Source: Planctomycetes bacterium GWF2_41_51 (GTDB lineage Bacteria > Planctomycetota > Phycisphaerae > Sedimentisphaerales > UBA12454). From it: a stretch of DNA of 43,881 nucleotides. This document shows, piece after piece, positions 26,281 to 34,325 of this stretch. A program made the translations under genes and the position numbers. Under the pieces are notes generated by a model. It did not search any database. It was not told where the DNA came from and saw only the letters and a program-made list of their open reading frames with translations. The stretch is taken from the NCBI GenBank assembly GCA_001825665.1, contig MHXZ01000079.1, positions 1-43,881 on the forward strand, written 5' to 3'. Positions within the stretch are counted from its first letter, which is position 1. Each line of letters opens with the position of its first letter.

Positions 26281-27822
26281 CTAATAAAGCCAATGAAGAC
26301 TGAAATTCGTAAAATCCTTTAAATTTATAATACCATCTCCGACACCTCTCCGGGGTGAAATGTCACGATAGTGATTTTCTGTTAACCAGGAATTCACTAA
26401 TATTTTTAAATCTTCAATATCAGTTGAAGTATCCCTATTGAAATCGGCCTCGAAGGGTTTATATTCAGGCAAAACAATCATTTCAGTTGTGAAAGTATAA
26501 TTGTAAGCCATCCCCCCTATCGATGGGCCTGAATAAATTAGTTCCGCAAAGTAAGCAGTCCATCCGTTTGCAGGCGCATTTACCTGTGCGGTGTAAATTC
26601 CGCTGCTTCCTGTAAGAACAGTACTGCTCCAGTTGGAGCCTGTAGTAATTCGCCGGAAGTCTCTTGTATTGGGATTTGTTATTTGCCAGAGTTTTACAGA
26701 CAAAGGCGTATCTGTTACTGTCAGAGTTGTCGAACCATCCTGGTTTACAGTCCATGAAAATAGCGGACGCTGCAAATTATTTAAAACTGTGTAATAGAAT
26801 GGAACTATTGAATTAAGTACGCTTGTAGTTGCTCCCGACAAATAGTGATCTGTATTGGGAACGTGTCGCAGGTATGTTTCTCCTTCAAGCTGATTCAAAT
26901 AGAATTGAATGCCATCGCTGACAAAAAAATCATCTCCGGATGCGTTTATAATGAATTTTGGCATTGTCAACCTATCACTATACGCATAAGGGTCAACAAT
27001 ATTTATCAACTCTGTGCTTCGAGGAGAATCAAATTCGTCAAAAATTCCTAATTCCGTATAAGGTGACAAGGCACCAGCCCAGAATCCATAACACCCCCAT
27101 TGATGCGCAAACGATTTTTTCATATTCAATAAATCGCTGACTATTGGAGCGACTGCGATAACTCTTGAATCAACTGCCGCCGTAAGCCATGCTGTCCACC
27201 CTCTTTTTGAACCGCCGGTAAGGACAAAATGATTTATCGTTCTGCTTCCGCCTGCACTGCTGCCGACAAAACTTACTGCCGCATCCATACACTTCACTAC
27301 TGCCTTCACCATTGGAAGCTGAACTGGCCAGTTAACATCACCGCCATCCAGAAATTTTCGCCATGAATAAGCGATGATCTGATCTTCTGTTCGGCCGGAA
27401 GATTCATCGAGAAAACGAATAGGCTGATTGGGAACGCCTTTTAAAACAATGATTACAGAACGTGTGCCGGCGGAAAGCAATCGATACTGAGAATCGATTG
27501 CGGGAGCGGAATCGGTGTGATTGCCGCCATCGATGTAAATCAACGCAGTGTCTTTTGTCGGGCCGAGCAATGTATTCGGCACTATTACCGTCATCCAGTG
27601 ATTCCAGATAGTATGATCAACTTCTGTCTCATCTCTCCATTGTTGCGAGATAAGTCGCAGCGTATAACCCTGCGTTTGGGTATATGGATCACTACTGCTG
27701 CTTATCAGGGAATAAGAATAACATGGGTCTGCTAAAGCTGCATAATCGTCTAAGACCGAACCTTGGCAAACACAAATTAATGATTGAACAAATAATTGTA
27801 TGCTTAGCGACAGATACTTCAT
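26281..27822 (-). CDS. Secreted PhoPQ-related (PqaA-like) alpha/beta hydrolase with C-terminal dockerin-like repeat
   Basis: This is an alpha/beta-hydrolase of the PhoPQ-activated pathogenicity-related family, with a signal peptide (KYLSLSIQLFVQSLICVCQG). The nucleophile elbow reads TGGSKRGW near residue 210, the acid region FIINASGDDFFVSD near 305 and the His is in PNTDH near 325. A beta domain follows. Residues about 458-513 form a dockerin-like pair of calcium loops, ADFNRDTSTDIEDL and GVGDGIINLKDF, a common C-terminus of secreted planctomycete proteins. ATG 27822 is chosen because GGAG lies 6 bp upstream and the signal peptide starts there; the upstream in-frame start at 27858 adds 12 polar residues. 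It stands 20 bp before the dehydrogenase gene on the same strand. Esterase activity is inferred. Confidence 0.82.
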   Translation of the reverse strand: MKYLSLSIQLFVQSLICVCQGSVLDDYAALADPCYSYSLISSSSDPYTQTQGYTLRLISQQWRDETEVDHTIWNHWMTVIVPNTLLGPTKDTALIYIDGGNHTDSAPAIDSQYRLLSAGTRSVIIVLKGVPNQPIRFLDESSGRTEDQIIAYSWRKFLDGGDVNWPVQLPMVKAVVKCMDAAVSFVGSSAGGSRTINHFVLTGGSKRGWTAWLTAAVDSRVIAVAPIVSDLLNMKKSFAHQWGCYGFWAGALSPYTELGIFDEFDSPRSTELINIVDPYAYSDRLTMPKFIINASGDDFFVSDGIQFYLNQLEGETYLRHVPNTDHYLSGATTSVLNSIVPFYYTVLNNLQRPLFSWTVNQDGSTTLTVTDTPLSVKLWQITNPNTRDFRRITTGSNWSSTVLTGSSGIYTAQVNAPANGWTAYFAELIYSGPSIGGMAYNYTFTTEMIVLPEYKPFEADFNRDTSTDIEDLKILVNSWLTENHYRDISPRRGVGDGIINLKDFTNFSLHWLY

Positions 27823-27986
27823 TCCATCTCCAAAAATAGTATGATAATATAAAGACATATTTTTTGCAATAAAATTACATAAACCAAACTCTCAAATACA
27901 TATTCAAAACTCTCATTTTCGCATAAAAGTTGTCCATCACTTTTGAAATTGACAAAATTACCAAACAAAGTTATATGTCATTTATT

Positions 27987-28172
27987 ATGAATATAACTAA
28001 ACTATTAATTGTATATATCTGTTTTCAAGCATTGCGTTTGCACAGGAAAAACTCTTATGGCACGACATACGTTTGGATCAAGAAAAAAAAACTTTTGTCG
28101 TGGATTGATACCGATAGTCCTTATGATTCGGTAATATGCAAAGCATGGAATGAAGGCGGAGGATTCACATAA
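27987..28172 (+). pseudogene. Decayed 5' end of a secreted-protein gene
   Basis: From an ATG at 27987 one frame gives the start of a signal peptide (NITKLLIVY). The frame shifted by one base continues it as LFSSIAFAQEK, with a clear AFA/Q cleavage site, followed by LLWHDIRLDQEKKTFVVD and a stop. The original frame then picks up with WIDTDSPYDSVICKAWN before ending at 28172. Two frame changes, one close to a nine-A run around 28081-28090, thus break a coherent reading, and no continuation follows. I read it as the remnant of a secreted enzyme gene of unknown family within the 396-bp gap before the malic enzyme gene. Confidence 0.45.
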
Positions 28173-28218
28173 GCATCCCCATCGATGCATCAGATATTAC
28201 GATAAATCTCAAAAATGA

Positions 28219-29616
28219 TTATTTTTTATAAGCCTCTTCGACCGCTTTTATCACACGATTATGCGTTTCTTTGTCAAGTATATCCGGCAGGAGCATTCCT
28301 TCCGGCGCAATTTCCGCTAATGTACGTGCTGCCGCCAATTGCATTTCCATTGTAATATCTTTCGCCTTGACATTGAGTGCACCTCTGAACAAACCCGGAT
28401 ATGCCAATGCATTGTTAATCGTTCTGCCGTCAGCCGCTATCGCCGCTCCGGCTGCAAATGCGTCATCAACGCTTATTTCACCCACCGGATTACTGAGAGG
28501 AAATACCAGTGGATTCTTTGCCATCACAGAAATCATTTGTTTCGACACCGCATTTGGTTGAGCCACTCCGACAAAAATATCTCTGCCTTTAAAACCTTCC
28601 ATCAGATTGCCTTTGATATTCATCTTGTTAGTAATCTCAGCCAGCTGCTGTTTGTAAATGTTCATTTTTTCTTTTCGGCCATTATAAATAGGACCAAAGG
28701 AGTCATATACAACGATGTCTTTAATCCCGAATTCGGAAAGAATTCTTGTAATCGCATATCCTGCTGCACCGGCCCCCAAAATAATCGCCGTACAATTTTT
28801 CGCTTCTTTATTGGTTCTCTTTAATGCATTGATTAAAGCCGCCAAAGTGACCGTAGCCGTCCCATGCTGATCGTCATGTAAAACAGGAATATCCAGCCTG
28901 GCCTGCAATTTTTGTTCTATCTCAAAACAAGTCGGCGCAGATATATCCTCAAGCTGAATAGCGCCAAAACTTTTGGCAATCATACTTACTAATTCAACAA
29001 CTTTATCCGGCTCTTTGGAATCAACAAGAATTGGAACAGCGCTGATATTCGCAAACTCAGCAAAAATTGCAGCCTTTCCTTCCATAACCGGCAATGAAGG
29101 GAGCACACCAATATTGCCCAATCCCAGCACCGCTGTTCCGTTTGTTACAATTGCGACTCTGTCACAAATACCAGTCAATTCCCATGCGGCATTCGGATCT
29201 TCAACAATCCTGTTGCAAACAGATGCAACTCCCGGCGTATAAAGCATTCTCAAATCTGTTAAATTATGAATTGGTACTCTGCTTTTCATTTCGATAGCGC
29301 CGCGTCGATGGATTTCCAACACATCATCTCTCACGCTTAATATTTGAATTCCATCAATTTTATTTACACTATCGAGCAGTTTTTTCAGGTGGTCTTTATT
29401 GGAACAGTAAACCTGAATATCTCTTATCTTACTATGGCTTTCGATTCCAATCGTGCTGATATCGCCAAGATGAGCCTGTGTTTGTCCGATTGCGGTAATC
29501 AGTTTCCCCAGCATTCCCAGCGTATCATAAACCTTACATCGCAATGTATAAATCTCCGAAGCATGGTAACGTTCCTGCCAGCTTGTTTTTTTCATTTCAG
29601 TCATTTGCTTTTTCAT
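28219..29616 (-). CDS. NAD-dependent malic enzyme with N-terminal ACT domain
   Basis: This enzyme oxidatively decarboxylates malate to pyruvate in the cytoplasm. Residues about 18-100 form an ACT domain (LRCKVYDTLGMLGKLITAIG, DIQVYCSNKDHLKKLL), a regulatory amino-acid-binding fold. The catalytic part follows: DLRMLYTPGVASVC holds the catalytic Tyr, NGTAVLGLGNIGVLPSLPVM the Lys-binding region, and EDISAP plus DDQHGTA the divalent-metal Asp residues. AIILGAGAAGYAI is the coenzyme loop. The length of 465 residues fits the short bacterial class. ATGs at 29616, 29604 and 29595 are all possible; none has a strong ribosome-binding site. The upstream region contains a TATTTTA-type AT-rich repeat tract (about 29,631-29,660), presumably promoter DNA. 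Confidence 0.92.
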   Translation of the reverse strand: MKKQMTEMKKTSWQERYHASEIYTLRCKVYDTLGMLGKLITAIGQTQAHLGDISTIGIESHSKIRDIQVYCSNKDHLKKLLDSVNKIDGIQILSVRDDVLEIHRRGAIEMKSRVPIHNLTDLRMLYTPGVASVCNRIVEDPNAAWELTGICDRVAIVTNGTAVLGLGNIGVLPSLPVMEGKAAIFAEFANISAVPILVDSKEPDKVVELVSMIAKSFGAIQLEDISAPTCFEIEQKLQARLDIPVLHDDQHGTATVTLAALINALKRTNKEAKNCTAIILGAGAAGYAITRILSEFGIKDIVVYDSFGPIYNGRKEKMNIYKQQLAEITNKMNIKGNLMEGFKGRDIFVGVAQPNAVSKQMISVMAKNPLVFPLSNPVGEISVDDAFAAGAAIAADGRTINNALAYPGLFRGALNVKAKDITMEMQLAAARTLAEIAPEGMLLPDILDKETHNRVIKAVEEAYKK

Positions 29617-29838
29617 TTTACTGCTTTCTATTTTAAATTTTATATTTTATATTTTATACCACTCCAGGGGTTGTAGTTTTGCAAGAGATTGTTAAGTTTA
29701 CTCAAAATCATTAATATTATCAATTTCTCACTTTTACATGTTAAATAATTTAGATATAATACCCAACAAAATTGCAATAAAATTGTATCTTGGCAAAGTC
29801 TTTAAAAAGCCATAACCATTTTATTAGCAGCAACTTAC

Positions 29839-29912
29839 GCGCTCGTAGCTCAGTAGGATAGAGCGTTGGTTTCCTAAACCAAAGGTCACAGGTTCGAATC
29901 CTGTCGGGCGTA
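29839..29912 (+). tRNA. tRNA-Arg (anticodon CCT)
   Basis: A complete 74-base cloverleaf is visible. The acceptor arms GCGCTCG (29839-29845) and CGGGCGT (29905-29911) pair with two G-T wobbles; the discriminator is A29912. The D arm is GCTC/GAGC. The anticodon stem TTGGT/ACCAA holds loop TTCCTAA with anticodon CCT, which reads AGG. The T arm is ACAGG/CCTGT with loop TTCGAAT. CCA is not encoded. Its 3' third overlaps the end of the serine recombinase gene on the other strand, marking it as the integration site of the island. Confidence 0.95.
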
Positions 29913-31394
29913 TTCAACAGGACGGTTCGCGTTTTTTGCCAGTATTGCGAACGGTAACCTGTAGTCTGCACAAAGACTTACGCCATTTAATTCCAAGTTC
30001 GAGAACACCGAATTTGCGATTTGGCGTTTTTGTGGCGGTTTGAACGTAACATATTGTCTTGAAAGGTCTTGTGTGAGTTCGAGAATTTTCATCGGTCTGC
30101 CGTTATCTTCCTGAACACCTGATTTGACCTGTTCAAAACGATGTTGCAGCAAAGTTACTTCACTTTGCCGCTCTTGTGCCAGCCTCATGAATCCATCAGC
30201 GAGGCTGTCTTGTGCTTGAGCGGCCCTAAGCAGAATAGCATCTACGGTCTTTTGCGATTCAGATATCTTCCTTTTTAACGACTTCAATTCATTTTCAACA
30301 TCAGAGACTTCCTGAATTGAAGACCTTTTCAGGTACTCCAAGACCCAGTCATAAATGTCTTTGGGTAACACCAGCTTTTCCAGCAAGGACACGATTTGCA
30401 ATTCAATCTTTTGCTCCGGAACCCATGCCGGTTTTTCAACATGGTCAGTATGTCTTCGCTGAGCACAAATATAATATGTGTACTGTTTTTTGTGCGTTTC
30501 CGCTGTTACATTGTAACCACAATCAGCACATTTGATCAGCCCATGACCGTATGTAAAACTTCGTTTCTGAAGAGATTTGGTATTGCTGCGGCCATCGAGA
30601 ACATTCTGGACTTTTTGCCAAACCTTCTCGCTTACAATCGGCTCATGTTTGCCCTCGTAAATCTGACCATGCCAAAGTATTTTGCCAATATAAAATGGGT
30701 GACGAAGCATTCTCGCCAAATGAGAACGTGTCCACCTGCGTGTTTTTGCAGAAAAATACATCCCACGTTTGAAAAGTTCTTCTCGAAGTGTATCGATAGA
30801 ATACTGGCCAGTTGCCATCAACTTAAATATTGTACGGACATTTTCGACTTTTTCGGGATCAGGTGTCGGAAGTCGGGAATCTTTTGATTCCTTGACTGTC
30901 AGATAGCCGTATGGGGGCTTGTGGGGATATTCACCGGCTTCAATTTTACCTCGAAAACCTTTGTTGACCTCTTCTCGGAGATTATCAGTATACCATCGGG
31001 CCACAACACCCATTACGCCTACACTGAGTCGGCCTGCTGCGTTTTGGGGGAACTCCTGTGTAGCAAAGAAAATCTGTTTGTTTTTCTCTGTCTCCAAAGC
31101 TTCCAGCATGGCCAGATCCGTAATATTGCGACATGCACGGTCTACTTTGTGAAATACTGCTCCGTCTATTGTTGTATCTTTGCGGAGTCTGTCAATAATC
31201 TCCCGAAACCTCTTTCTCTCTTTTTGCTTGGATGCGGTTTCAATATACTGAACCGTATCGACAATTGTATAACCTTTGCGTTTTGCCCATTCGTGATTGG
31301 CCTGATTTTGTGCCTCAAGGCTGTACCCCTCGCCTTGTTCATTCGATGATACCCTGCAGATGTTAAGCAGTCTTAATGGCATGTTATTTTTCAT
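29886..31394 (-). CDS. Large serine recombinase (integrase)
   Basis: This is a 502-residue site-specific recombinase of the large serine type. The resolvase domain (about 7-150) starts LLNICRVSSNEQGEGYSLEAQ, with the nucleophile at Ser16 in the RVS motif. A recombinase domain (about 165-270) follows, with PPYGYLTV and RMLRHPFYIGKILW. A zinc ribbon (CADCGYN ... YYICAQRR, about 286-310) and a long coiled coil with an EL(K)SLKRKI pattern (about 355-430) complete it. The last nine residues, EYARQDSNL, and the stop are encoded by the antisense of the tRNA-Arg 3' end. It overlaps the small gene upstream by 11 bp, indicating translational coupling. It probably inserted the island; activity is inferred from intact motifs. 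Confidence 0.93.
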   Translation of the reverse strand: MKNNMPLRLLNICRVSSNEQGEGYSLEAQNQANHEWAKRKGYTIVDTVQYIETASKQKERKRFREIIDRLRKDTTIDGAVFHKVDRACRNITDLAMLEALETEKNKQIFFATQEFPQNAAGRLSVGVMGVVARWYTDNLREEVNKGFRGKIEAGEYPHKPPYGYLTVKESKDSRLPTPDPEKVENVRTIFKLMATGQYSIDTLREELFKRGMYFSAKTRRWTRSHLARMLRHPFYIGKILWHGQIYEGKHEPIVSEKVWQKVQNVLDGRSNTKSLQKRSFTYGHGLIKCADCGYNVTAETHKKQYTYYICAQRRHTDHVEKPAWVPEQKIELQIVSLLEKLVLPKDIYDWVLEYLKRSSIQEVSDVENELKSLKRKISESQKTVDAILLRAAQAQDSLADGFMRLAQERQSEVTLLQHRFEQVKSGVQEDNGRPMKILELTQDLSRQYVTFKPPQKRQIANSVFSNLELNGVSLCADYRLPFAILAKNANRPVEYARQDSNL

Positions 31395-31587
31395 AATTGC
31401 TGCCCTTGTTAGCTAAAACCTGTAAAAACTGGCCAAAATCCTCTATTATCCGGTCGGCCTCTTCTTCGGAAATCGGCCTTCCTGCTACTTTGGACCAGAC
31501 ACGCTGTGTGTATTTACGAAATTCTACCACACCTTTTATGTCGGGCGCAAGTGCTTTTTTAGGATTTTTTTCAGCTATGCTTATCAT
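31384..31587 (-). CDS. Small conserved recombinase-linked protein
   Basis: The 67-residue acidic/basic protein has a helical core VVEFRKYTQRVWSKVAGRP followed by an EEEADRIIEDFGQFLQVLA helix. It has no membrane segment or cysteine. Its 3' end overlaps the recombinase start by 11 bp, so it is translated from the same message just before the integrase. Short proteins of this pattern (GRPxSxEEAxxII...) sit in front of serine recombinases in other genomes as I recall, but no function is known to me. It could be a regulator or recombination directionality factor; that is speculation. Confidence 0.65.
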   Translation of the reverse strand: MISIAEKNPKKALAPDIKGVVEFRKYTQRVWSKVAGRPISEEEADRIIEDFGQFLQVLANKGSNYEK

Positions 31588-31657
31588 CTGTTATTGTGGA
31601 TATATTTGTGTTTACAAATTCAACATTTTACGGATATCTTATTTTTCTAATTGTTGA

Positions 31658-32599
31658 TTACAGCCAGACAACTCCGGCATCGTCTTTTTTGATTTCGATA
31701 ATATCTTCTTCACTTAATCCTGAGGGGTATTGCAAAAACCTCATCTTACTAATGTCGTAGTATTTCCGCATACTTCGTTGTACATTCTTGATTAAACGCA
31801 CTACATAATCCGACCAGTTTTGCCTTATGCGGATATTCTTAATAGCAGCAGCTTCTACACGGTAGCCTTCGGCTTCAAGTGCCTGCTCTGTTAGTATTAG
31901 GCCTCTGCCTCGCGGATTGACGGCTTCGGCAAAGATTTCTTCAACGCCGCAGTCAACGGCAAATTTAACCAATTCATCGATTTGGGCAGGTGAATCCGCA
32001 ACCGAAGGTAAGATCGGACAGAACATTCCATAGGTTCGCAATCCTCGTTCGTGGGCTTGCCTAACGGTTTCCATTCGTTCTTCGATGCTGGATGCATTTG
32101 GTTCAATTATCTTGATGCGATTGCTCTTATCCGGCGTTGCTGTAATGCTTAAGCCAACAAGTACACGGTCGGAATGTTTTTCGATGAGGTCAAAATCATT
32201 TTTTACGGCAGCATTTTTGGTTAAAATGCGAACCGTCCAGTCAAGCTCTGAAAGAATCGCTTCCAGGCATTTTCTGCCAAGATCATGTTCCTGCGCTTCA
32301 GGCGACCACGCATCTACAGTTGTGCAGAGTTGAACCATCGCTCTTTTCCTGATCTTGCGGGCATCACGAGCCACCCGTTGAGGGGTGGTGGGATCGACAA
32401 TTGCGTAGCCATTATCAAATGCCGATAAGCCTAATTCTTTAAATGCGTGGTGGACTCTGAGCATTGCACCTGTCGAGCAGTATGTGCATGCGTGTCCGCA
32501 TTTGAGGCCAATATTGACAGCAAATTGAGCTAACCCTTTTTTCTCAAATTCTTTTGTTCGACTGATACCATTCTTCAATTCCCATTCGTAAGTTTTCAT
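31658..32599 (-). CDS. Radical SAM protein, spore photoproduct lyase-like (COG1533 type)
   Basis: This is a radical S-adenosylmethionine enzyme. The iron-sulfur motif is Cys34-x3-Cys38-x2-Cys41 (KCGHACTYC), inside an N-terminal FAVNIGLKCGHAC block like that of SplB/COG1533 proteins. Further family features are TTVDAWSPEAQ, the RILTKNAAVKNDFDLI strand and LVGLSITATPDKSNRI near residue 150. The ATG at 32599 is preferred over 32644: an AGGAGT ribosome-binding site lies just upstream. The gene is last in the leftward series of membrane/chaperone genes, 25 bp after the preceding one. The substrate is unknown; COG1533 proteins include DNA photoproduct lyase and uncharacterised members in mobile regions. 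Confidence 0.85.
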   Translation of the reverse strand: MKTYEWELKNGISRTKEFEKKGLAQFAVNIGLKCGHACTYCSTGAMLRVHHAFKELGLSAFDNGYAIVDPTTPQRVARDARKIRKRAMVQLCTTVDAWSPEAQEHDLGRKCLEAILSELDWTVRILTKNAAVKNDFDLIEKHSDRVLVGLSITATPDKSNRIKIIEPNASSIEERMETVRQAHERGLRTYGMFCPILPSVADSPAQIDELVKFAVDCGVEEIFAEAVNPRGRGLILTEQALEAEGYRVEAAAIKNIRIRQNWSDYVVRLIKNVQRSMRKYYDISKMRFLQYPSGLSEEDIIEIKKDDAGVVWL

Positions 32600-32624
32600 A
32601 ATTGTACTCCTATGATTTAAATGA

Positions 32625-33080
32625 TTATTTGACAACAATTTCACTTTTGACCTTCGTTATCTGGTTTTCTTTTCTCTGTTGATCTATTGCAATGGCCTTA
32701 TTTTTGTGACCATAAAATGGTCTGAAAAAGCTGCTTACACCATCGGCGAACATCGCAAGATTTGCGACTACGAGCAGCAGAAGAAAACTCATTCCCAACG
32801 CCAGATAAGGCAACAAGATGGTATGGAATGTGTCTTCCTGGTTTTGTGAAGGGAGATTCTGTTGCAAGACTCCTGTGGCACCAGGTGGACTTTCATGCTG
32901 CTGCGGGAAAAATTCCACTACCCCAACAATAAACAGCATTGCCACACAGAGGGCGATCATAAAGCTGCCAAACCCCGAAAAAGTGGAGTGCCGGTTCAGT
33001 GCGTTCCATGTTGCCATAAACACAACTCCCAGTAGCGGCAGAATGATTAACCAGCCGTAATTTTCAACATTTGCTAACAT
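32625..33080 (-). CDS. Three-segment membrane protein
   Basis: The 151-residue protein has hydrophobic segments at about residues 8-25, 38-57 and 87-112. A polar Gln/Pro-rich loop (about 60-85) and a charged, Lys-rich C-terminus follow. The topology suggests an integral inner-membrane protein with its basic tail in the cytoplasm. A GGATCGGATT ribosome-binding region precedes the ATG. It belongs to the leftward gene series that starts at the Hsp70 fragment, separated from the next membrane gene by 211 bp holding a TGCCCG ... CGGGCA inverted repeat (about 33,182-33,222). I do not recognise the family. Confidence 0.6.
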   Translation of the reverse strand: MLANVENYGWLIILPLLGVVFMATWNALNRHSTFSGFGSFMIALCVAMLFIVGVVEFFPQQHESPPGATGVLQQNLPSQNQEDTFHTILLPYLALGMSFLLLLVVANLAMFADGVSSFFRPFYGHKNKAIAIDQQRKENQITKVKSEIVVK

Positions 33081-33291
33081 AATCCGATCCTTTCTTTTCG
33101 AGTTTTAGAAGTAACTTTGTTTGTTTCCATTGCATCGAATCTACCATACTGTTCTGACCCTGCGGTGCCTTTCGACGGAATTTGCCCGGAAATCTAACAC
33201 ACTGTTAACTGTCGGGCAGCGATATCCGGTCCAATCTTTTAATAGAGTCATCTTTGTCTGACTTGCCAACAGTCACTTGGGCATTTTACGG

Positions 33292-33585
33292 TTATCGTTT
33301 TCTTCTTTTTTGGGTTTTATTCCTAAGGGCCACGATGAATGACATCAGCTTAATCACTATGACGATTGTCCCTAAGACGGCAGACGGCAGAAGAACGATT
33401 TTCATCATATGATGTTTGAGACCCATCCCAATGATGGCGGGTATCAATATCGAAGACGCCAGAGATCCGAGCTTATTAAGTCCCAGAACTTCATTTGCAG
33501 AGCGAAACCCTAGAACTCCAATGGCGATTAAAATCGGCACCAACAGGATTATCTCTAATACATCGATTATGGTGAGAGTAACCAT
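33292..33585 (-). CDS. Small multi-pass membrane protein
   Basis: The 97-residue protein starts at an ATG at 33585 and has three hydrophobic stretches (about residues 6-24, 38-54 and 61-84) and a strongly basic tail ending KTQKRRKR. The in-frame start at 33657 is possible, but would overlap the preceding gene by 37 bp and add 24 polar residues. A GAAAG sequence upstream is the likely ribosome-binding site. The basic tail predicts a cytoplasmic C-terminus. Family not recognised; its position inside the Hsp70/vWA/J-like series suggests a membrane partner of those proteins. Confidence 0.6.
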   Translation of the reverse strand: MVTLTIIDVLEIILLVPILIAIGVLGFRSANEVLGLNKLGSLASSILIPAIIGMGLKHHMMKIVLLPSAVLGTIVIVIKLMSFIVALRNKTQKRRKR

Positions 33586-33620
33586 TGTACAGTTCTTTCT
33601 TTTCTGATTTCTCTGACTTG

Positions 33621-33905
33621 TTATAGAAGGATGACAAGCATCAAGCGTGTGATCCATAAAGAGAAAACCAACAGGTTAAATAATGTTCGCTGCGAATACG
33701 TTTTGTCGGTATACCTTGACACCAACCGCTGGAAACGATCCAGCACAACCGATATCAACGGATCGAGCACATCGACGATTTGTTTCAGCCAGGATGGTTT
33801 CCATCTTTGGTAGACGGCCTTTGCTAAAAAAATCAATAGCAGAATATCCATTGCGACAAATACCAGGTTGACCACGCTGATAAATAAATTTGTTAGTAAA
33901 CCCAT
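33621..33905 (-). CDS. Small membrane protein with a weak YggT-like look
   Basis: The 94-residue protein has a long N-terminal hydrophobic segment (about 5-30), a central amphipathic stretch (KPSWLKQIVDVLDPLISVVL) and a C-terminal hydrophobic segment (about 76-94). The DPLISVVLDRFQRLV part recalls one half of YggT proteins, but the match is weak. A very good AAAGGAGT ribosome-binding site lies 6-8 bp before the ATG at 33905. It begins 3 bp after the stop of the J-like gene, so it is firmly part of that operon. Function unknown. Confidence 0.65.
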   Translation of the reverse strand: MGLLTNLFISVVNLVFVAMDILLLIFLAKAVYQRWKPSWLKQIVDVLDPLISVVLDRFQRLVSRYTDKTYSQRTLFNLLVFSLWITRLMLVILL

Positions 33906-33908
33906 TTT

Positions 33909-34325
33909 CTATACTCCTTTCGCTGAACGCATGAATAAAACAGTAATGACCAGTAAGAACCAAACGATGAGAAAAAGCTTGGTTACGAATTTTGGAAATG
34001 GCACCATTTCAACTAAACTATCCCAATATTGGGACAACTCCTGTATTACATCCCAAATGGTTGTTGCCTTCGTCGTGTTTTGTCGAGTAGTCGTTGTTCT
34101 TTGCTTTTTAGGCCTGTTTGTTTTCGGTTGTTTCGTTTGCATGATCTTCCAGGCTGCCGTCAATTCGGTCAAATCAGACAGGGCCCGCTGACGAACTGAA
34201 CTGGGATTGCCCGGCAATATACGGATATGAAGCGCCTGCTGCTTTTGGCGGTAGGCTTTCTCTGCCGATTTGGGGCTGGCAGAAGCGGAAATACCTAAGA
34301 TTTTATGAGCATCTGTCTTTGTCAT
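33909..34325 (-). CDS. Degenerate J-domain protein with C-terminal membrane anchor
   Basis: Residues about 4-60 resemble a J domain (DAHKILGISASASPKSAEKAYRQKQQ... DLTELTAAWKIM), the module that activates Hsp70. The essential HPD tripeptide between helices II and III is missing; the loop reads HIRILPGN. A Lys/Thr-rich linker (about 65-90) leads to a single membrane segment (about 112-131) near the C-terminus, followed by a short basic end. ATG 34325 overlaps the vWA stop codon as ATGA and has AAAGGAG upstream, so it is chosen over 34343. Without HPD it may bind Hsp70 without stimulating it, or act as a scaffold. That is inference. Confidence 0.7.
   Translation of the reverse strand: MTKTDAHKILGISASASPKSAEKAYRQKQQALHIRILPGNPSSVRQRALSDLTELTAAWKIMQTKQPKTNRPKKQRTTTTRQNTTKATTIWDVIQELSQYWDSLVEMVPFPKFVTKLFLIVWFLLVITVLFMRSAKGV

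Noticed and set aside
29631-29660. AT-rich TATTTTA repeats as a replication or recombination element
   Set aside because: A short AT tract just upstream of the malic enzyme start is more simply promoter DNA.
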